Positions 35,557-44,000 of a DNA stretch of 64,000 nucleotides are shown piece after piece. The stretch comes from Aquidulcibacter sp. (GTDB lineage: Bacteria > Pseudomonadota > Alphaproteobacteria > Caulobacterales > Aquidulcibacteraceae): the NCBI GenBank assembly GCA_027532555.1, contig JAPZTJ010000004.1, positions 1 to 64,000 of the forward strand. The letters run 5' to 3'. The notes beneath the pieces are model-generated. The model saw nothing but the letters and a program-made list of their open reading frames with translations. It ran no database searches and was not told the origin of the DNA. Position 1 is the stretch's first letter. Each line of letters starts with the position of its first letter. Position numbers and translations under genes: made by a program.

Positions 35557-36530
35557 GCGGCCCTCTTAATCTGGTCAAGTGATGGGACACCGGCAATGCC
35601 TGTAACGCGGCCCGAGCGCGCTGGCGCGCTGGTGCGGATTGCGGCTCGCAGTTTCGCTGAGCGCGAACGCGGATTAACTTCAACTTCAACCTCCGACGCG
35701 ATCAACGGCTTGCGATTCACAAGCCTAAATGTAGCGGCGGGACCAGCTTGGGCCGGGGCATGACGCGACCCAGGGGCCTCCTTGCTGCGGTCATTTAGGA
35801 ATGTCTTTACGGCACGATCTTCAAGGGAGTGAAACGTCACCACCACTAAGCGACCGCCCGGAGGCAAAATAGCCTCAGCCGCCACTAAGGCTTTTTCCAA
35901 CTCACCAATCTCGTCATTCACATAAATGCGCAGCGCTTGGAATACACGGGTTGCGGGATGAATGTGGTCTTTATGTTTACGGCCAATGACACGGGAGACC
36001 ACGCCAGCTAATTCTGAGGTCCGCAAGTAAGGGGTCGCGACCCTGTCGGTGACAATCGCACGCGCAATCCGACGCGCCTCGCGCTCCTCACCGTAAACAT
36101 GGAACAAAGTGCTGAGCTCACCCTCGCTTAAGTGTGCCACGACATCTGCGGCACTTGGGCCATCCTTGCCCATGCGCATATCTAATGGCCCATCCTGCAT
36201 GAAGGAAAAGCCGCGCTCTGGCTGATCAATCTGAAAGGATGAAACACCAATATCGAGGACCACCGCATCAATCTTGTCTTGCAACTCATCCAATTTGGAA
36301 AACTGGGTTTCAACAATGGTGAAACGGCCGGACATTTCCTGTTCAAGAGCTTTCCCGCGCACGACCGCATCGGGATCTCGATCAAGGCCGATAACCTGAC
36401 AGGCTGCGGCTGCCAGAATGGCGCGTGTATAGCCACCGCCGCCAAAGGTGCCGTCGACGATCACCTGACCCGCTTGTGGGGCCAGTGTTTCAAGCACTTC
36501 GGCCATCATCACGGGTAGGTGGCCGCTCAT
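35553..36530 (-). CDS. rsmH: 16S rRNA (cytosine(1402)-N4)-methyltransferase
   Basis: A 325-residue SAM-dependent methyltransferase (MraW) that modifies C1402 in the ribosomal decoding centre. It begins G-H-L-P-V-M-M-A-E-V, with the SAM site V-D-G-T-F-G-G-G-G-Y-T, then D-R-D-P-D-A, and the family D-I-G-V-S-S-F-Q-I-D and F-M-Q-D-G-P-L-D-M-R-M stretches. It overlaps mraZ and ftsL by 4 bases each. Confidence 0.97.
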   Translation of the reverse strand: MSGHLPVMMAEVLETLAPQAGQVIVDGTFGGGGYTRAILAAAACQVIGLDRDPDAVVRGKALEQEMSGRFTIVETQFSKLDELQDKIDAVVLDIGVSSFQIDQPERGFSFMQDGPLDMRMGKDGPSAADVVAHLSEGELSTLFHVYGEEREARRIARAIVTDRVATPYLRTSELAGVVSRVIGRKHKDHIHPATRVFQALRIYVNDEIGELEKALVAAEAILPPGGRLVVVTFHSLEDRAVKTFLNDRSKEAPGSRHAPAQAGPAATFRLVNRKPLIASEVEVEVNPRSRSAKLRAAIRTSAPARSGRVTGIAGVPSLDQIKRAA

Positions 36531-37009
36531 TCGGGGCCTCCTTCACGCACTTTGCGGCGGGCCATCGCAAAGATTTTGGCCTTGGTGGCCGCGGTTCGAT
36601 CGCGCGCGGTCTGCGCCATACGGGCTGCGACTTCAGGGCTCGCGATGCGGAAATAGGGTCCAAGACCTACAAAGCTGACGCGATCTGACAATCCCGCATG
36701 GGAAACGAAGGTTTCGGGCAAGACGATCCGGCCTGCACCATCTAAAGCCAGCTTGCGAGAGCCGCCTAAAATGGCCAAGGTTGCAGCCTCTGCCGCCTCT
36801 GGATCGTCCTGCGCCAAGTCTTCAGCAGATTGGGACAGCGCTGCGATAAAGCGATCGTCTGCCCCTTCCAGCCAATCGCCATCACCGGGCCAAACACGCA
36901 CATGATCCTGTGTGTCGCCTTCGGCCTTCAACCCGGAGCGGAAGTCAGCAGGCAGGGTTACCCGCCGCTTATCATCCAATCCTGCGTCATAGGTCGAAAC
37001 AAAGCGCAT
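36527..37009 (-). CDS. mraZ: Transcriptional regulator MraZ
   Basis: A 160-residue AbrB-like double SpoVT domain protein, first gene of the dcw cluster, which binds TGGGN repeats upstream of its own gene. Each half has its DNA-contact loop: L-D-D-K-R-R-V-T-L-P-A-D-F-R near the N-terminus and L-D-G-A-G-R-I-V-L-P-E in the second half. The frame is open to 37063, but 37009 (M-R-F-V-S-T-Y) is chosen from family alignment, a GGGGG just upstream, and because the longer forms would start inside or against the MraZ box array. Confidence 0.93.
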   Translation of the reverse strand: MRFVSTYDAGLDDKRRVTLPADFRSGLKAEGDTQDHVRVWPGDGDWLEGADDRFIAALSQSAEDLAQDDPEAAEAATLAILGGSRKLALDGAGRIVLPETFVSHAGLSDRVSFVGLGPYFRIASPEVAARMAQTARDRTAATKAKIFAMARRKVREGGPE

Positions 37010-37033
37010 GTAGCCCCCAAAGCAATCCATCTT

Positions 37034-37078
37034 TGGGATAACATGGGATTTAGACCCATTCAATGGGATTATGTGGAT
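37034..37078 (-). promoter_or_regulatory. MraZ-box array upstream of mraZ
   Basis: On the plus strand TGGGA occurs at 37034, 37044 and 37064, an inverted copy ACCCA at 37054, and a degenerate TGGAT at 37074. All five start exactly 10 bases apart, i.e. 5-base boxes with 5-base spacers, the spacing known for MraZ operators. The array ends 25 bases before the chosen mraZ start. Confidence 0.7.
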
Positions 37079-37142
37079 TCAGAGCAAGATTCAGGTCCTG
37101 ACCTGCATTGCGGCAGGACAAGATTGAACCCGCCCCAAGAAT

Positions 37143-38210
37143 CTAGACCAAATAGTCTGCCCGTAGCTTCGCAATTGCGGCGTCTGTCAGGCCAAATTGC
37201 TTCTTTGCCAGACCGACCGGACCGCCAAATTCCCGATCCATCCGGCCAAGCGCATGCTGCATGACACCGGGGTCTGACCCCAAGATCACTTCGGCGACCG
37301 GGCGGGGCAAACGCGCAAATGGGCTGGTTTGTGCTGCGGTGGCACCAGACGCCTGATTTAGATAATAGGACGGAGGTACGAATTTCTGACTCAATGCATA
37401 ATCAGCGACCACCGCTGCACGGTCTACACCCAATATCGACAGGATCAGTGCGCTTGCCACGCCGGTTCGGTCTTTGCCTGCCGTACAATTCACCGCCAAT
37501 GGGGCCTTGTTCTCTAACAGGTTTTCAAACATCTCCTTATATTGCGGAGCAAGGGTTTGAGCAAAATCGATATAGGCATCGCCAAAGGTCACGACTGCTT
37601 CGTCTTTGGTCTTCGCCGCCATCAGCTTGTTCAAGGACGAGCCCATCTCATAATCCTTAAACAACGTCTTGACCCCATCGCTGCCCAGCAAGGCGCTTGG
37701 CTCGCTTGAACGCTCTTGCCCACTGCGAAGATCACAGATCACGGCGATACCAAGGCTGCGCAGGTAGGCGGTATCATTTGCCGTAAACTTCGCCATCACC
37801 CCAGAGCGATAGATTTTTCCCCAGCTTACACTTTTGCCACGGTGCGCTGCATAGCCACCTAAGTCGCGAAAATTGCGGCCACCCTCAAGCGGCAAGAGAC
37901 GCTCTGCAATTCGTACTTGGCCACCAGAGCGGGTGCGGATCAGGAAGTATGGGCGAGGAGAAATGGCGGCCGCAACATCCAACTGGCCATTTTGAACGGC
38001 TGCGGCAACTTCCTTCATAGCAAATAGGTTGGCATTGGGTTGGCTCGACGTCAGAACCCGGGCCGAACCGGCGGATGCATTCCACATCAACCGCACTTTG
38101 GTGGGGTCAAGGCGTGTTGCTGCAGCGTTAAGGCGGCTTGCGGCTTGGGTATGTGTGCCGGCTAAAGCCAAGCCGGATGATAAGCCAATCAGAAGTGTGC
38201 GACGATCCAT
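37143..38210 (-). CDS. Exported tyrosine/dual-specificity protein phosphatase
   Basis: A 355-residue phosphatase. The Cys-based P-loop N-C-T-A-G-K-D-R-T-G lies at 241-250 (Cys242, Arg248) and the likely general-acid loop is D-L-R-S at 160. The sequence R-N-F-R-D-L-G-G-Y at 112-120 is typical of the Listeria LipA-like tyrosine phosphatase group, some of which act on phosphoinositides. The N-terminus (M-D-R-R-T-L-L-I-G-L) looks like a signal peptide with a twin-arginine start. It lies upstream of mraZ in the same direction with 133 bases between, so read-through into the dcw genes is possible. Confidence 0.85.
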   Translation of the reverse strand: MDRRTLLIGLSSGLALAGTHTQAASRLNAAATRLDPTKVRLMWNASAGSARVLTSSQPNANLFAMKEVAAAVQNGQLDVAAAISPRPYFLIRTRSGGQVRIAERLLPLEGGRNFRDLGGYAAHRGKSVSWGKIYRSGVMAKFTANDTAYLRSLGIAVICDLRSGQERSSEPSALLGSDGVKTLFKDYEMGSSLNKLMAAKTKDEAVVTFGDAYIDFAQTLAPQYKEMFENLLENKAPLAVNCTAGKDRTGVASALILSILGVDRAAVVADYALSQKFVPPSYYLNQASGATAAQTSPFARLPRPVAEVILGSDPGVMQHALGRMDREFGGPVGLAKKQFGLTDAAIAKLRADYLV

Positions 38211-38485
38211 GATAGGGTTCCTCTTTTGAATGATCTTCCGGGCCTAACCAGCCTTTTTGACGGTCTGATCATGAAATGATGAAGCTTTCGCGATTTTTGG
38301 TCGATATTTGGTCGACAGATTAAGATGCCAATCTCACACGCTCCGACCGCCCTTATGGAATACTCGAACCCTTGCGATCATAGGCCTCATTCAGATAAAC
38401 GCGGTGTACATACTCGGAGAGGCAATACGGTAACATAATACCATATCTCTAACATCTTGTTTTTATATCAATTTCAGCAACCCTG
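38211..38485. other. AT-rich intergenic region upstream of rplM
   Basis: No gene is supported between the phosphatase start and the rplM promoter. The one structure noted is a tandem TTTGGTCGA at 38296-38304 and 38307-38315 (11-base period), which could be a regulator site for the divergent phosphatase gene. The 38430-38475 part is strikingly AT-rich and may act as an upstream promoter element for rplM. Confidence 0.5.
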
Positions 38486-38514
38486 TTGACATAGCTTTTG
38501 CCCCCGCCTAGAAG
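38486..38514 (+). promoter_or_regulatory. Promoter of rplM-rpsI
   Basis: A perfect -35 TTGACA (38486-38491), a 17-base spacer and -10 TAGAAG (38509-38514), the form often seen at alphaproteobacterial ribosomal promoters. Confidence 0.65.
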
Positions 38515-38528
38515 CGCCGCTCTCAAGT

Positions 38529-38549
38529 GGCCGCCCCTTTCGGGCGGTC
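38529..38549 (+). other. Hairpin in the rplM mRNA leader
   Basis: CCGCCC / GGGCGG with a 5-base loop, extended by two outer pairs, lies in the leader between promoter and start codon. It has no T-run. L13 represses its own mRNA in E. coli; whether this hairpin serves that is not known. Confidence 0.4.
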
Positions 38550-38571
38550 GCGTTCATTTGGAACTAACTCC

Positions 38572-39039
38572 ATGAAGACCTTCAGTGCCAAGACGCACGA
38601 AGCCGACCGTAAATGGATCGTGGTAGATGCCGAAGGGGTGGTTGTTGGCCGCCTCGCGACCTTTATCGCCATGCGTTTGCGCGGCAAGCACCGTCCAGAT
38701 TTTACACCTCATGCTGATGTTGGCGACCATGTTGTGGTCATCAATGCGGAAAAGGTTGTTTTCACCGGCAACAAGCTGCGTGACAAAGTTTATTATCGCC
38801 ACACCGGCTATGCTGGCGGCATCAAGGAAACCACTGCTGCGCGTTTGCTGGGCGGCCGTTTCCCAGAGCGCGTGCTCGAAAAGGCTGTTCTGCGCATGAT
38901 GCCAAAGGAAAGCCCTCTGGCTCGCTCGCAATTCGGCAAGCTGCGCGTTTACGCTGGCACCGAACACCCACATGAGGCCCAATCTCCAGAAGTGGTAGAT
39001 TTCAAGGGTCGTAACCGCAAGAACGTCGGGGCCGCATAA
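38572..39039 (+). CDS. rplM: Ribosomal protein L13
   Basis: A 155-residue 50S protein. It begins M-K-T-F-S-A-K and has the family stretches W[14 protein letters not shown], L-R-G-K-H-x-P-D-F-T-P, [14 protein letters not shown]-x-G-G and V-Y-A-G-T-E-H-P-H. The frame is open from 38527, but ATG 38572 matches the family start. Its stop TAA shares one base with the rpsI start, so the two are coupled. Confidence 0.98.
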   Translation: MKTFSAKTHEADRKWIVVDAEGVVVGRLATFIAMRLRGKHRPDFTPHADVGDHVVVINAEKVVFTGNKLRDKVYYRHTGYAGGIKETTAARLLGGRFPERVLEKAVLRMMPKESPLARSQFGKLRVYAGTEHPHEAQSPEVVDFKGRNRKNVGAA

Positions 39040-39521
39040 TGGAAGAAGTAGCAAAGAGCTTCGAAGACCTAGCCTCCATGGGCACCGGTGAAGGTGTTGT
39101 GGAAGTGGTTGTTCGTGAACCCGAAATCGACTCCTTGGGTCGTGCTTATTCGACCGGCAAGCGCAAGAACGCGATTGCTCGCGTTTGGGTAAAGCGCGGC
39201 ACTGGCAAGATCACCATCAATGGCAAAGACCAAGGCACCTATTTTGCCCGTCCAGTTCTGCGCATGGTAATCAACCAGCCCATGCAAGTCACCGATCGCT
39301 CAACAGAATTTGACGTCATCGCCACTGTAAAGGGCGGCGGTCTGTCAGGCCAAGCCGGTGCTGTTCGTCACGGTATCGCAACAGCTTTGACCCGCTTTGA
39401 GCCAGGCCTGCGTCCAGTTCTGAAGCCATTCGGCTATCTGACCCGCGACAGTCGTGTGGTTGAGCGTAAGAAGTATGGCCGCGCGAAAGCACGCCGTAGC
39501 TTCCAGTTCTCCAAGCGCTAA
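39039..39521 (+). CDS. rpsI: Ribosomal protein S9
   Basis: A 160-residue 30S protein with the family core [17 protein letters not shown] and the C-terminal [18 protein letters not shown] that reaches the P-site tRNA. An acidic N-terminal extension of about 30 residues is normal for this class. It is cotranscribed with rplM and followed by a strong terminator. Confidence 0.98.
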   Translation: MEEVAKSFEDLASMGTGEGVVEVVVREPEIDSLGRAYSTGKRKNAIARVWVKRGTGKITINGKDQGTYFARPVLRMVINQPMQVTDRSTEFDVIATVKGGGLSGQAGAVRHGIATALTRFEPGLRPVLKPFGYLTRDSRVVERKKYGRAKARRSFQFSKR

Positions 39522-39553
39522 GACCTACGCGTCAAACATATCCATGTTTCAAG

Positions 39554-39582
39554 CGGGCGGCCTTAGCGGGCCGCCCGTTTTT
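39554..39582 (+). terminator. Rho-independent terminator after rpsI
   Basis: A 9-bp GC stem (cgggcggcc / ggccgcccg) with a 6-base loop is followed by TTTTT. It separates rpsI from argC. Confidence 0.9.
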
Positions 39583-39608
39583 CGTTTTGGACTTTGAAGG
39601 CAAATCCC

Positions 39609-40658
39609 ATGACCACCCAGACCCTAAATGCCGCAATCCTTGGTGCCTCTGGCTATACGGGGGCGGAGACGATCCGCCTGCTCGCCCACCATGCCAACGT
39701 CCGCGTCGGCGCGATTACGGCCAATGCCCAAGCTGGGCGCTCTCTGGGTGACCTCTTCCCGCATTTGCACCCTTTTGCCGATCGTACCTTGGTGAAGGCA
39801 GAAGATGTCAATTGGGATGGGGTGGATGTCGCGTTTGGATGCTTGCCGCATGGGGCCAGTGAAGAGCTCTTGGGTGAGTTGCCATCGCATGTGACCGTGA
39901 TCGATCTAAGCGCCGACTTCCGATTCCGCGATCCAACTGCCTATGCCAATGTCTATGGCCGTAGCCATCTCCACCCCGAAAAGACCGCGAGCGCGGTGTA
40001 TGGTCTAACCGAGTTTGCGCGGGCAGAGCTGGCCAAGAAGCCCGACATCATCGCCTGCCCCGGCTGTTATCCAACCGCAACCCTGCTTGCGCTCAAGCCT
40101 TTGTTGGAAGCGGGCGTCGTCTCACCACGTGACATCATTGTGGACGCAAAATCTGGAGTATCAGGTGCTGGGCGCGGTCTCAAGGAAGGCAATCTGTTCT
40201 GTGAAGCAGCCGAAGGTCTGCACGCTTATAGCGTTGGCAACCACCGCCACGCGCCCGAGATTGAGCAAGAATTGTCCCACGCTTCCGGCGCACCCGTTTT
40301 GGTAAACTTCACGCCACATTTGGTGCCAATGACACGCGGCGAACTGGTGACCTGCCATGTGAAGCTGGCCAATGGTGCGACCGTTGACGATGTGCGCTCG
40401 ACACTTGAGCAGCGCTATGCGGACGAAGCCTTTATAAAGCTGGCCCCCAAAGGTGCCTCGCCAGATACACGCTGGGTACGGGGATCAAACCTCTGCATAC
40501 TAGCGGTATTCCCCGACCGGATCCCTGGCCGCGTGATCGTGGTGGGCGTCATCGACAATCTCGTCAAAGGTTCAGGTGGGCAGGCCATTCAGAACATGAA
40601 TGTTGCCTTTGGACTGCCTGAGTCACAAGGATTGACGATGGAGCCCCTGTTTCCGTAA
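39609..40658 (+). CDS. argC: N-acetyl-gamma-glutamyl-phosphate reductase
   Basis: A 349-residue NADPH-dependent reductase of arginine synthesis (type 1). The N-terminal L-G-A-S-G-Y-T-G-A-E motif binds cofactor and the active-site Cys is in C-P-G-C-Y-P-T-A. S-G-V-S-G-A-G-R and Y-S-V-G-N-H-R-H follow. The frame is open from TTG 39594; ATG 39609 is used, with GAAGG upstream. The rplM-rpsI-argC order is common in alphaproteobacteria; a terminator before argC suggests it has its own promoter. Confidence 0.96.
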   Translation: MTTQTLNAAILGASGYTGAETIRLLAHHANVRVGAITANAQAGRSLGDLFPHLHPFADRTLVKAEDVNWDGVDVAFGCLPHGASEELLGELPSHVTVIDLSADFRFRDPTAYANVYGRSHLHPEKTASAVYGLTEFARAELAKKPDIIACPGCYPTATLLALKPLLEAGVVSPRDIIVDAKSGVSGAGRGLKEGNLFCEAAEGLHAYSVGNHRHAPEIEQELSHASGAPVLVNFTPHLVPMTRGELVTCHVKLANGATVDDVRSTLEQRYADEAFIKLAPKGASPDTRWVRGSNLCILAVFPDRIPGRVIVVGVIDNLVKGSGGQAIQNMNVAFGLPESQGLTMEPLFP

Positions 40659-40755
40659 AGGAGAACTTGGCCTAGATCGGGCCTTGTCACGTGTGCGCAA
40701 CATTTTGCACGCGAGGCTTTTAGCCTTGTTTGGCGGATGAGAGAGTCGGGCAAAT

Positions 40756-42396
40756 ATGGCAAAACCGATCCTGCGACTGGGCGCTGTTGATGATTTGGAC
40801 GATGAGTACGACCCGCTGCTGGGGCGTTCGGTCCGCGACGAACCCATGCCGGTTGCCGTTAGTCCCTCAGTACAACTGGATCCAGATCAAAGCGTTTTCG
40901 ACGAGCCCGTTTCGGTGGTTGAACCCGCTTGGACTGACGAGACAGCACCGCTTGCCAAGTCAAAGCCAGCCGCTGAAGATAAACAGCCCAACCTATTGGA
41001 TTGGATGGAAGGCCCTGCTGAGACCCAAGCTCCTACTGCAGAACCTGAACCAACGCCTGAGCCTGAGCCTGAGCCTGAGCCTGAAGCAGACTTGGTTGCT
41101 GAAGTTGTGCCAGATGTGCCGACATTAGAAGAGCCCGTTGAAGCCCTTCTTGAGGAACCTGCCGTCGAACTTGAAACCGAGGCTGAGCAAGCCGATCCGC
41201 CTCATGACGAGTCCGATCTTGAACCTATGTTAGATCAAGTGGTTCAACCCTCAGAAGACATCGCCCCAGAAACTCCCGTAGATGCTGGACCTGAAACTGC
41301 GCCGGACCCAGTCGTCTCCTTAGAGCCAGAAGCAACCGAAGAGTCGCCTTTGGTCCCAGAAGCCGGGCCGCCAAACGCCACATCCGCCCAAGCTGCGCAG
41401 CGGATTGAACGTGCTGCCGGCCATACACGGGCAGCACAGCGCCGGGCGAATATGAAGCGCAGCCCGATTGGGCGGCGCAGGGCTGCGCAGAAGCTTGCCG
41501 CCATGGTGATGGGGACAGCCCTCTTCGCCATTGCCTTGTTCTTTACGATGTTGTCCTTCCTAGCGCCCTTGGGTTATCCGTTTGACGCGGTGTCTAGCTA
41601 TCGCTGGTACTGGACGCTCTTAGCGCTAGCTGCGGGTCTATCATGGGCGTTGGTACGTGGCCGGAATATGATGATCGCTTCAGCCTTGGTTGGTCTGATC
41701 AATCTGATCGTCGTTTTACCGACATTAGGTAGTGCCCCTAAAGGCGGGCAGATTTCAAATGCAGTTGTGGCTTGGGCCAATGTTGCGGGTGATGACAAGG
41801 CGCTTGAAAAAGTGTTGCGTGAGGCAGAGCGCCAAAAAGCTGGCCTTGTTTTGATTGCCAAGGCTCCAGAAAGCATTTTGACCCTGCCGCAGGGCTGGAA
41901 TGTGATCGAACGACCCAATTTTTCCGATCCGACCAGTATTGCCGTATTGTCGCGCGGGCGGTGGCAGTCATCAACCATCCCGGGTGAGCCAACGATTGTG
42001 CGCACTGCGGCAGGTGATTTAACCATTATCGCCACCCTGCCACCGCCTTCAAATGGTGGGCAAGGGGTTGGTGCTGCTCGGGAGTCTCATTTGAACCGTG
42101 CGGCGGTTCGCGCCGGCGATCAGGAAGGCCCGGTTGCCGTGGTGGGCGATTTTGGTGTTGCCCCTTGGGACGGAGCGATGAGCCAATTTGGCAAGTATGG
42201 CAACGTTACGCGGGTGCGGTGCGGCGGCTTTATGGGTGCAACAGTCATCAAAGCCTTTGGGCTCATCGGAATTGCCCATGACCACGCCTATGTGCGCGAT
42301 GTGAAGGTTACACATTGCCGCTTGGGCGGACCACTCAATCGCGGCGGACATCGCGCGATCTATCTTTACCTCGCCCCCTTGGACGCTGCGAACTAG
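40756..42396 (+). CDS. Membrane protein with acidic N-terminus and eroded EEP-like domain
   Basis: A 546-residue protein. Residues 1-210 are acidic and disordered, with a run of P-E repeats at 95-110. Three membrane helices follow a basic stretch (about 249-271, 283-300 and 305-325). The C-terminal domain (330-546) resembles the endonuclease/exonuclease/phosphatase fold of similar three-TM proteins, but key residues are altered: the usual G-D-F-N is G-D-F-G (464-467), S-D-H is G-G-H (530-532), and no metal-binding Glu is seen where expected. D509-H510 remain. It may be a binding rather than catalytic domain. The PE tract suggests a stiff spacer, but it precedes the membrane helices. Confidence 0.65.
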   Translation: MAKPILRLGAVDDLDDEYDPLLGRSVRDEPMPVAVSPSVQLDPDQSVFDEPVSVVEPAWTDETAPLAKSKPAAEDKQPNLLDWMEGPAETQAPTAEPEPTPEPEPEPEPEADLVAEVVPDVPTLEEPVEALLEEPAVELETEAEQADPPHDESDLEPMLDQVVQPSEDIAPETPVDAGPETAPDPVVSLEPEATEESPLVPEAGPPNATSAQAAQRIERAAGHTRAAQRRANMKRSPIGRRRAAQKLAAMVMGTALFAIALFFTMLSFLAPLGYPFDAVSSYRWYWTLLALAAGLSWALVRGRNMMIASALVGLINLIVVLPTLGSAPKGGQISNAVVAWANVAGDDKALEKVLREAERQKAGLVLIAKAPESILTLPQGWNVIERPNFSDPTSIAVLSRGRWQSSTIPGEPTIVRTAAGDLTIIATLPPPSNGGQGVGAARESHLNRAAVRAGDQEGPVAVVGDFGVAPWDGAMSQFGKYGNVTRVRCGGFMGATVIKAFGLIGIAHDHAYVRDVKVTHCRLGGPLNRGGHRAIYLYLAPLDAAN

Positions 42397-42409
42397 TCAG
42401 CGCAGCACG

Positions 42410-43255
42410 CTAAATACGTTGCCGCGCAACCGCCCATACAAGCCGCAGCTGGCGCTCTAACAAGCTTAGGCTAGCGACCTGCCGGAACGGGTCGCGGAGC
42501 GCTTGAAACGATTTGGCATAAGGCAAGCCCAGCGCAGCATAAGCTACAGCCGGGAAGGCCTGCCCAAAGACGGCCGCACGGCATGCTTGGTTGGCATCTT
42601 TGTGTGCAGTCAGGACATGCGTGTAGGCCTGCTGCAGCCCATTCGCTAGCGCCGGGCTGGTCTTCCCAGCAAAGGTCGCCTCCCTATCTAAGCCTGCCTG
42701 CGCTTCCACTGGCAACCAGAACTGACGCCGCTGCGTCCAACGCGGCCATTGGGCCATAAGGTCGCATAGACGCCACAGAATTCCTGCTTGGCAGGCGAGC
42801 CGGTCTAAGGACGTGGAAATGGCCGGCGCACCCGCAATCAACAAGGCCAAGCGGTTGAAGTTTCCATACGTCTGGTCGCCATGGTCAGCCAGCGCAGCCC
42901 AAGTCTCAAATGGAACCTCGTCTTGCTCTGCCCCAAAGGCATCCACCAGGGCATCAAACCATGATCGAGGCAGATCAAAGGCGCGGATTGTTTCAGCCAG
43001 CGCATGCGCGGTCGGTTGGGCGCGGACGGCCTTGCCGGTATAAATCTCGTCCAGCGCGTCGCGCCACCATTGCAGGCGAATGGCGGCCAACATGGGCTCT
43101 GAAACAGCTTGGCGGGCGCGCGCGACTTCATGGGTAAACAGGATCAGCGCGATCATACCAGCCCGCGCCTCTGGTGCCAGAAAACTCGTCGCCAGGGTTT
43201 GGTCCGGCGCGACTTGGGCGGCTTGTTCAATTATGTCTGGACTAAGGGTGATCAT
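42410..43255 (-). CDS. Squalene/phytoene synthase-like protein (NDUFAF6 family)
   Basis: A 281-residue protein of the trans-isoprenyl-synthase fold. The first Asp-rich site appears as Q-W-W-R-D-A-L-D-E-I-Y, and the second is reduced to W-R-L-C-D-L-M. This matches the NDUFAF6-type branch, whose mitochondrial member helps assemble complex I, more than true carotenoid enzymes; no other carotenoid gene is near. The frame extends to 43267; 43255 is chosen because GGGAG precedes it. It follows a PuuD-like gene, a Mth938-like gene and secDF. Confidence 0.8.
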   Translation of the reverse strand: MITLSPDIIEQAAQVAPDQTLATSFLAPEARAGMIALILFTHEVARARQAVSEPMLAAIRLQWWRDALDEIYTGKAVRAQPTAHALAETIRAFDLPRSWFDALVDAFGAEQDEVPFETWAALADHGDQTYGNFNRLALLIAGAPAISTSLDRLACQAGILWRLCDLMAQWPRWTQRRQFWLPVEAQAGLDREATFAGKTSPALANGLQQAYTHVLTAHKDANQACRAAVFGQAFPAVAYAALGLPYAKSFQALRDPFRQVASLSLLERQLRLVWAVARQRI

Positions 43256-43269
43256 GGCGGCTCCCATAC

Positions 43270-43296
43270 AAAAACGGCCCGCAATGTGGCGGGCCG
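43270..43296 (-). terminator. Rho-independent terminator after the PuuD-like gene
   Basis: On the minus strand an 8-bp stem cggcccgc / gcgggccg with a 6-base loop is followed by TTTTT. It lies just 15 bases before the start of the downstream phytoene-synthase-like gene, so it could attenuate that gene. Confidence 0.8.
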
Positions 43297-43318
43297 CTTT
43301 CCGAGAATTGTTTGGGCT

Positions 43319-43939
43319 TTAGCCCCACATGGTTTGGCGCATGGTCATGGCTACCAACATGGGCAGCGACAACAGCATATTGGTGCGCGAGAACAACATC
43401 GCCGTCCGCGCAGCCTTTGGCTTAGCTTCTGCTGGAGCTTCTACCAAGCCCAGAGCAATTTTCTGATTTGGCCAAATCACCAGCCACACATTGAGGAACA
43501 TGATGATGGCGAGCCACATGCCAATGCCGATGAACACAGTGCCATCATCCAAGGCAAAGCCATGAGCAGCGTTTAAAGTCAGCGAAGAGACCAAATAGCC
43601 CCGCGCCCACGCAATCAGAATGCCGGTCACCAAAGTACCAACAGCAGCCCAACGGAACCAGAACAGCGCTTCTGGCGCAATGAACTTGCCAATGGCTGGC
43701 TTCAATTCATCAGGAATTTTCGGCATGGTGCGGATTTGCACAAAGTTGAAGTAATAGAGCAGGCCAATCCACAAAATGCCGAAGAAGACGTGCAACCAGC
43801 GCATGGCAGCATGGCCCATCAATTCGTGCATATTGCCAGAAGTGTTATTTGGCTGACCAGCGAAGACCGCGATCAAAAGGATGGCCAGCACCGCACTGAC
43901 GATGAATGTGTTTCTGAAGTTAGAAAGAAGCGCGCCCAT
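43319..43939 (-). CDS. Urate hydroxylase PuuD-type membrane protein (no cytochrome domain)
   Basis: A 206-residue membrane protein with five or so helices. The stretch M-R-W-L-H-V-F-F-G-I-L-W-I-G-L-L-Y-Y-F-N with its conserved His is the family hallmark, along with E-A-L-F-W-F-R-W-A and N-V-W-x-V-I-W-P-N-Q. Full PuuD urate hydroxylases carry a C-terminal cytochrome c domain with C-x-x-C-H; it is absent here, so urate activity is doubtful. Short members like this are sometimes mislabelled NusG in databases. It sits between two complex-I-assembly-like genes. Confidence 0.8.
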   Translation of the reverse strand: MGALLSNFRNTFIVSAVLAILLIAVFAGQPNNTSGNMHELMGHAAMRWLHVFFGILWIGLLYYFNFVQIRTMPKIPDELKPAIGKFIAPEALFWFRWAAVGTLVTGILIAWARGYLVSSLTLNAAHGFALDDGTVFIGIGMWLAIIMFLNVWLVIWPNQKIALGLVEAPAEAKPKAARTAMLFSRTNMLLSLPMLVAMTMRQTMWG

Positions 43940-44000
43940 AGTTTCCCCTTTAAGTACGGATGGCTAGATTAAGCTCTATGTAGCCTATTTCAGCGCCATG

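Noticed and set aside
42410-43255. True phytoene or squalene synthase
   Set aside because: The second Asp-rich motif is degenerate and no carotenoid or hopanoid genes are nearby; context fits the NDUFAF6-like branch.
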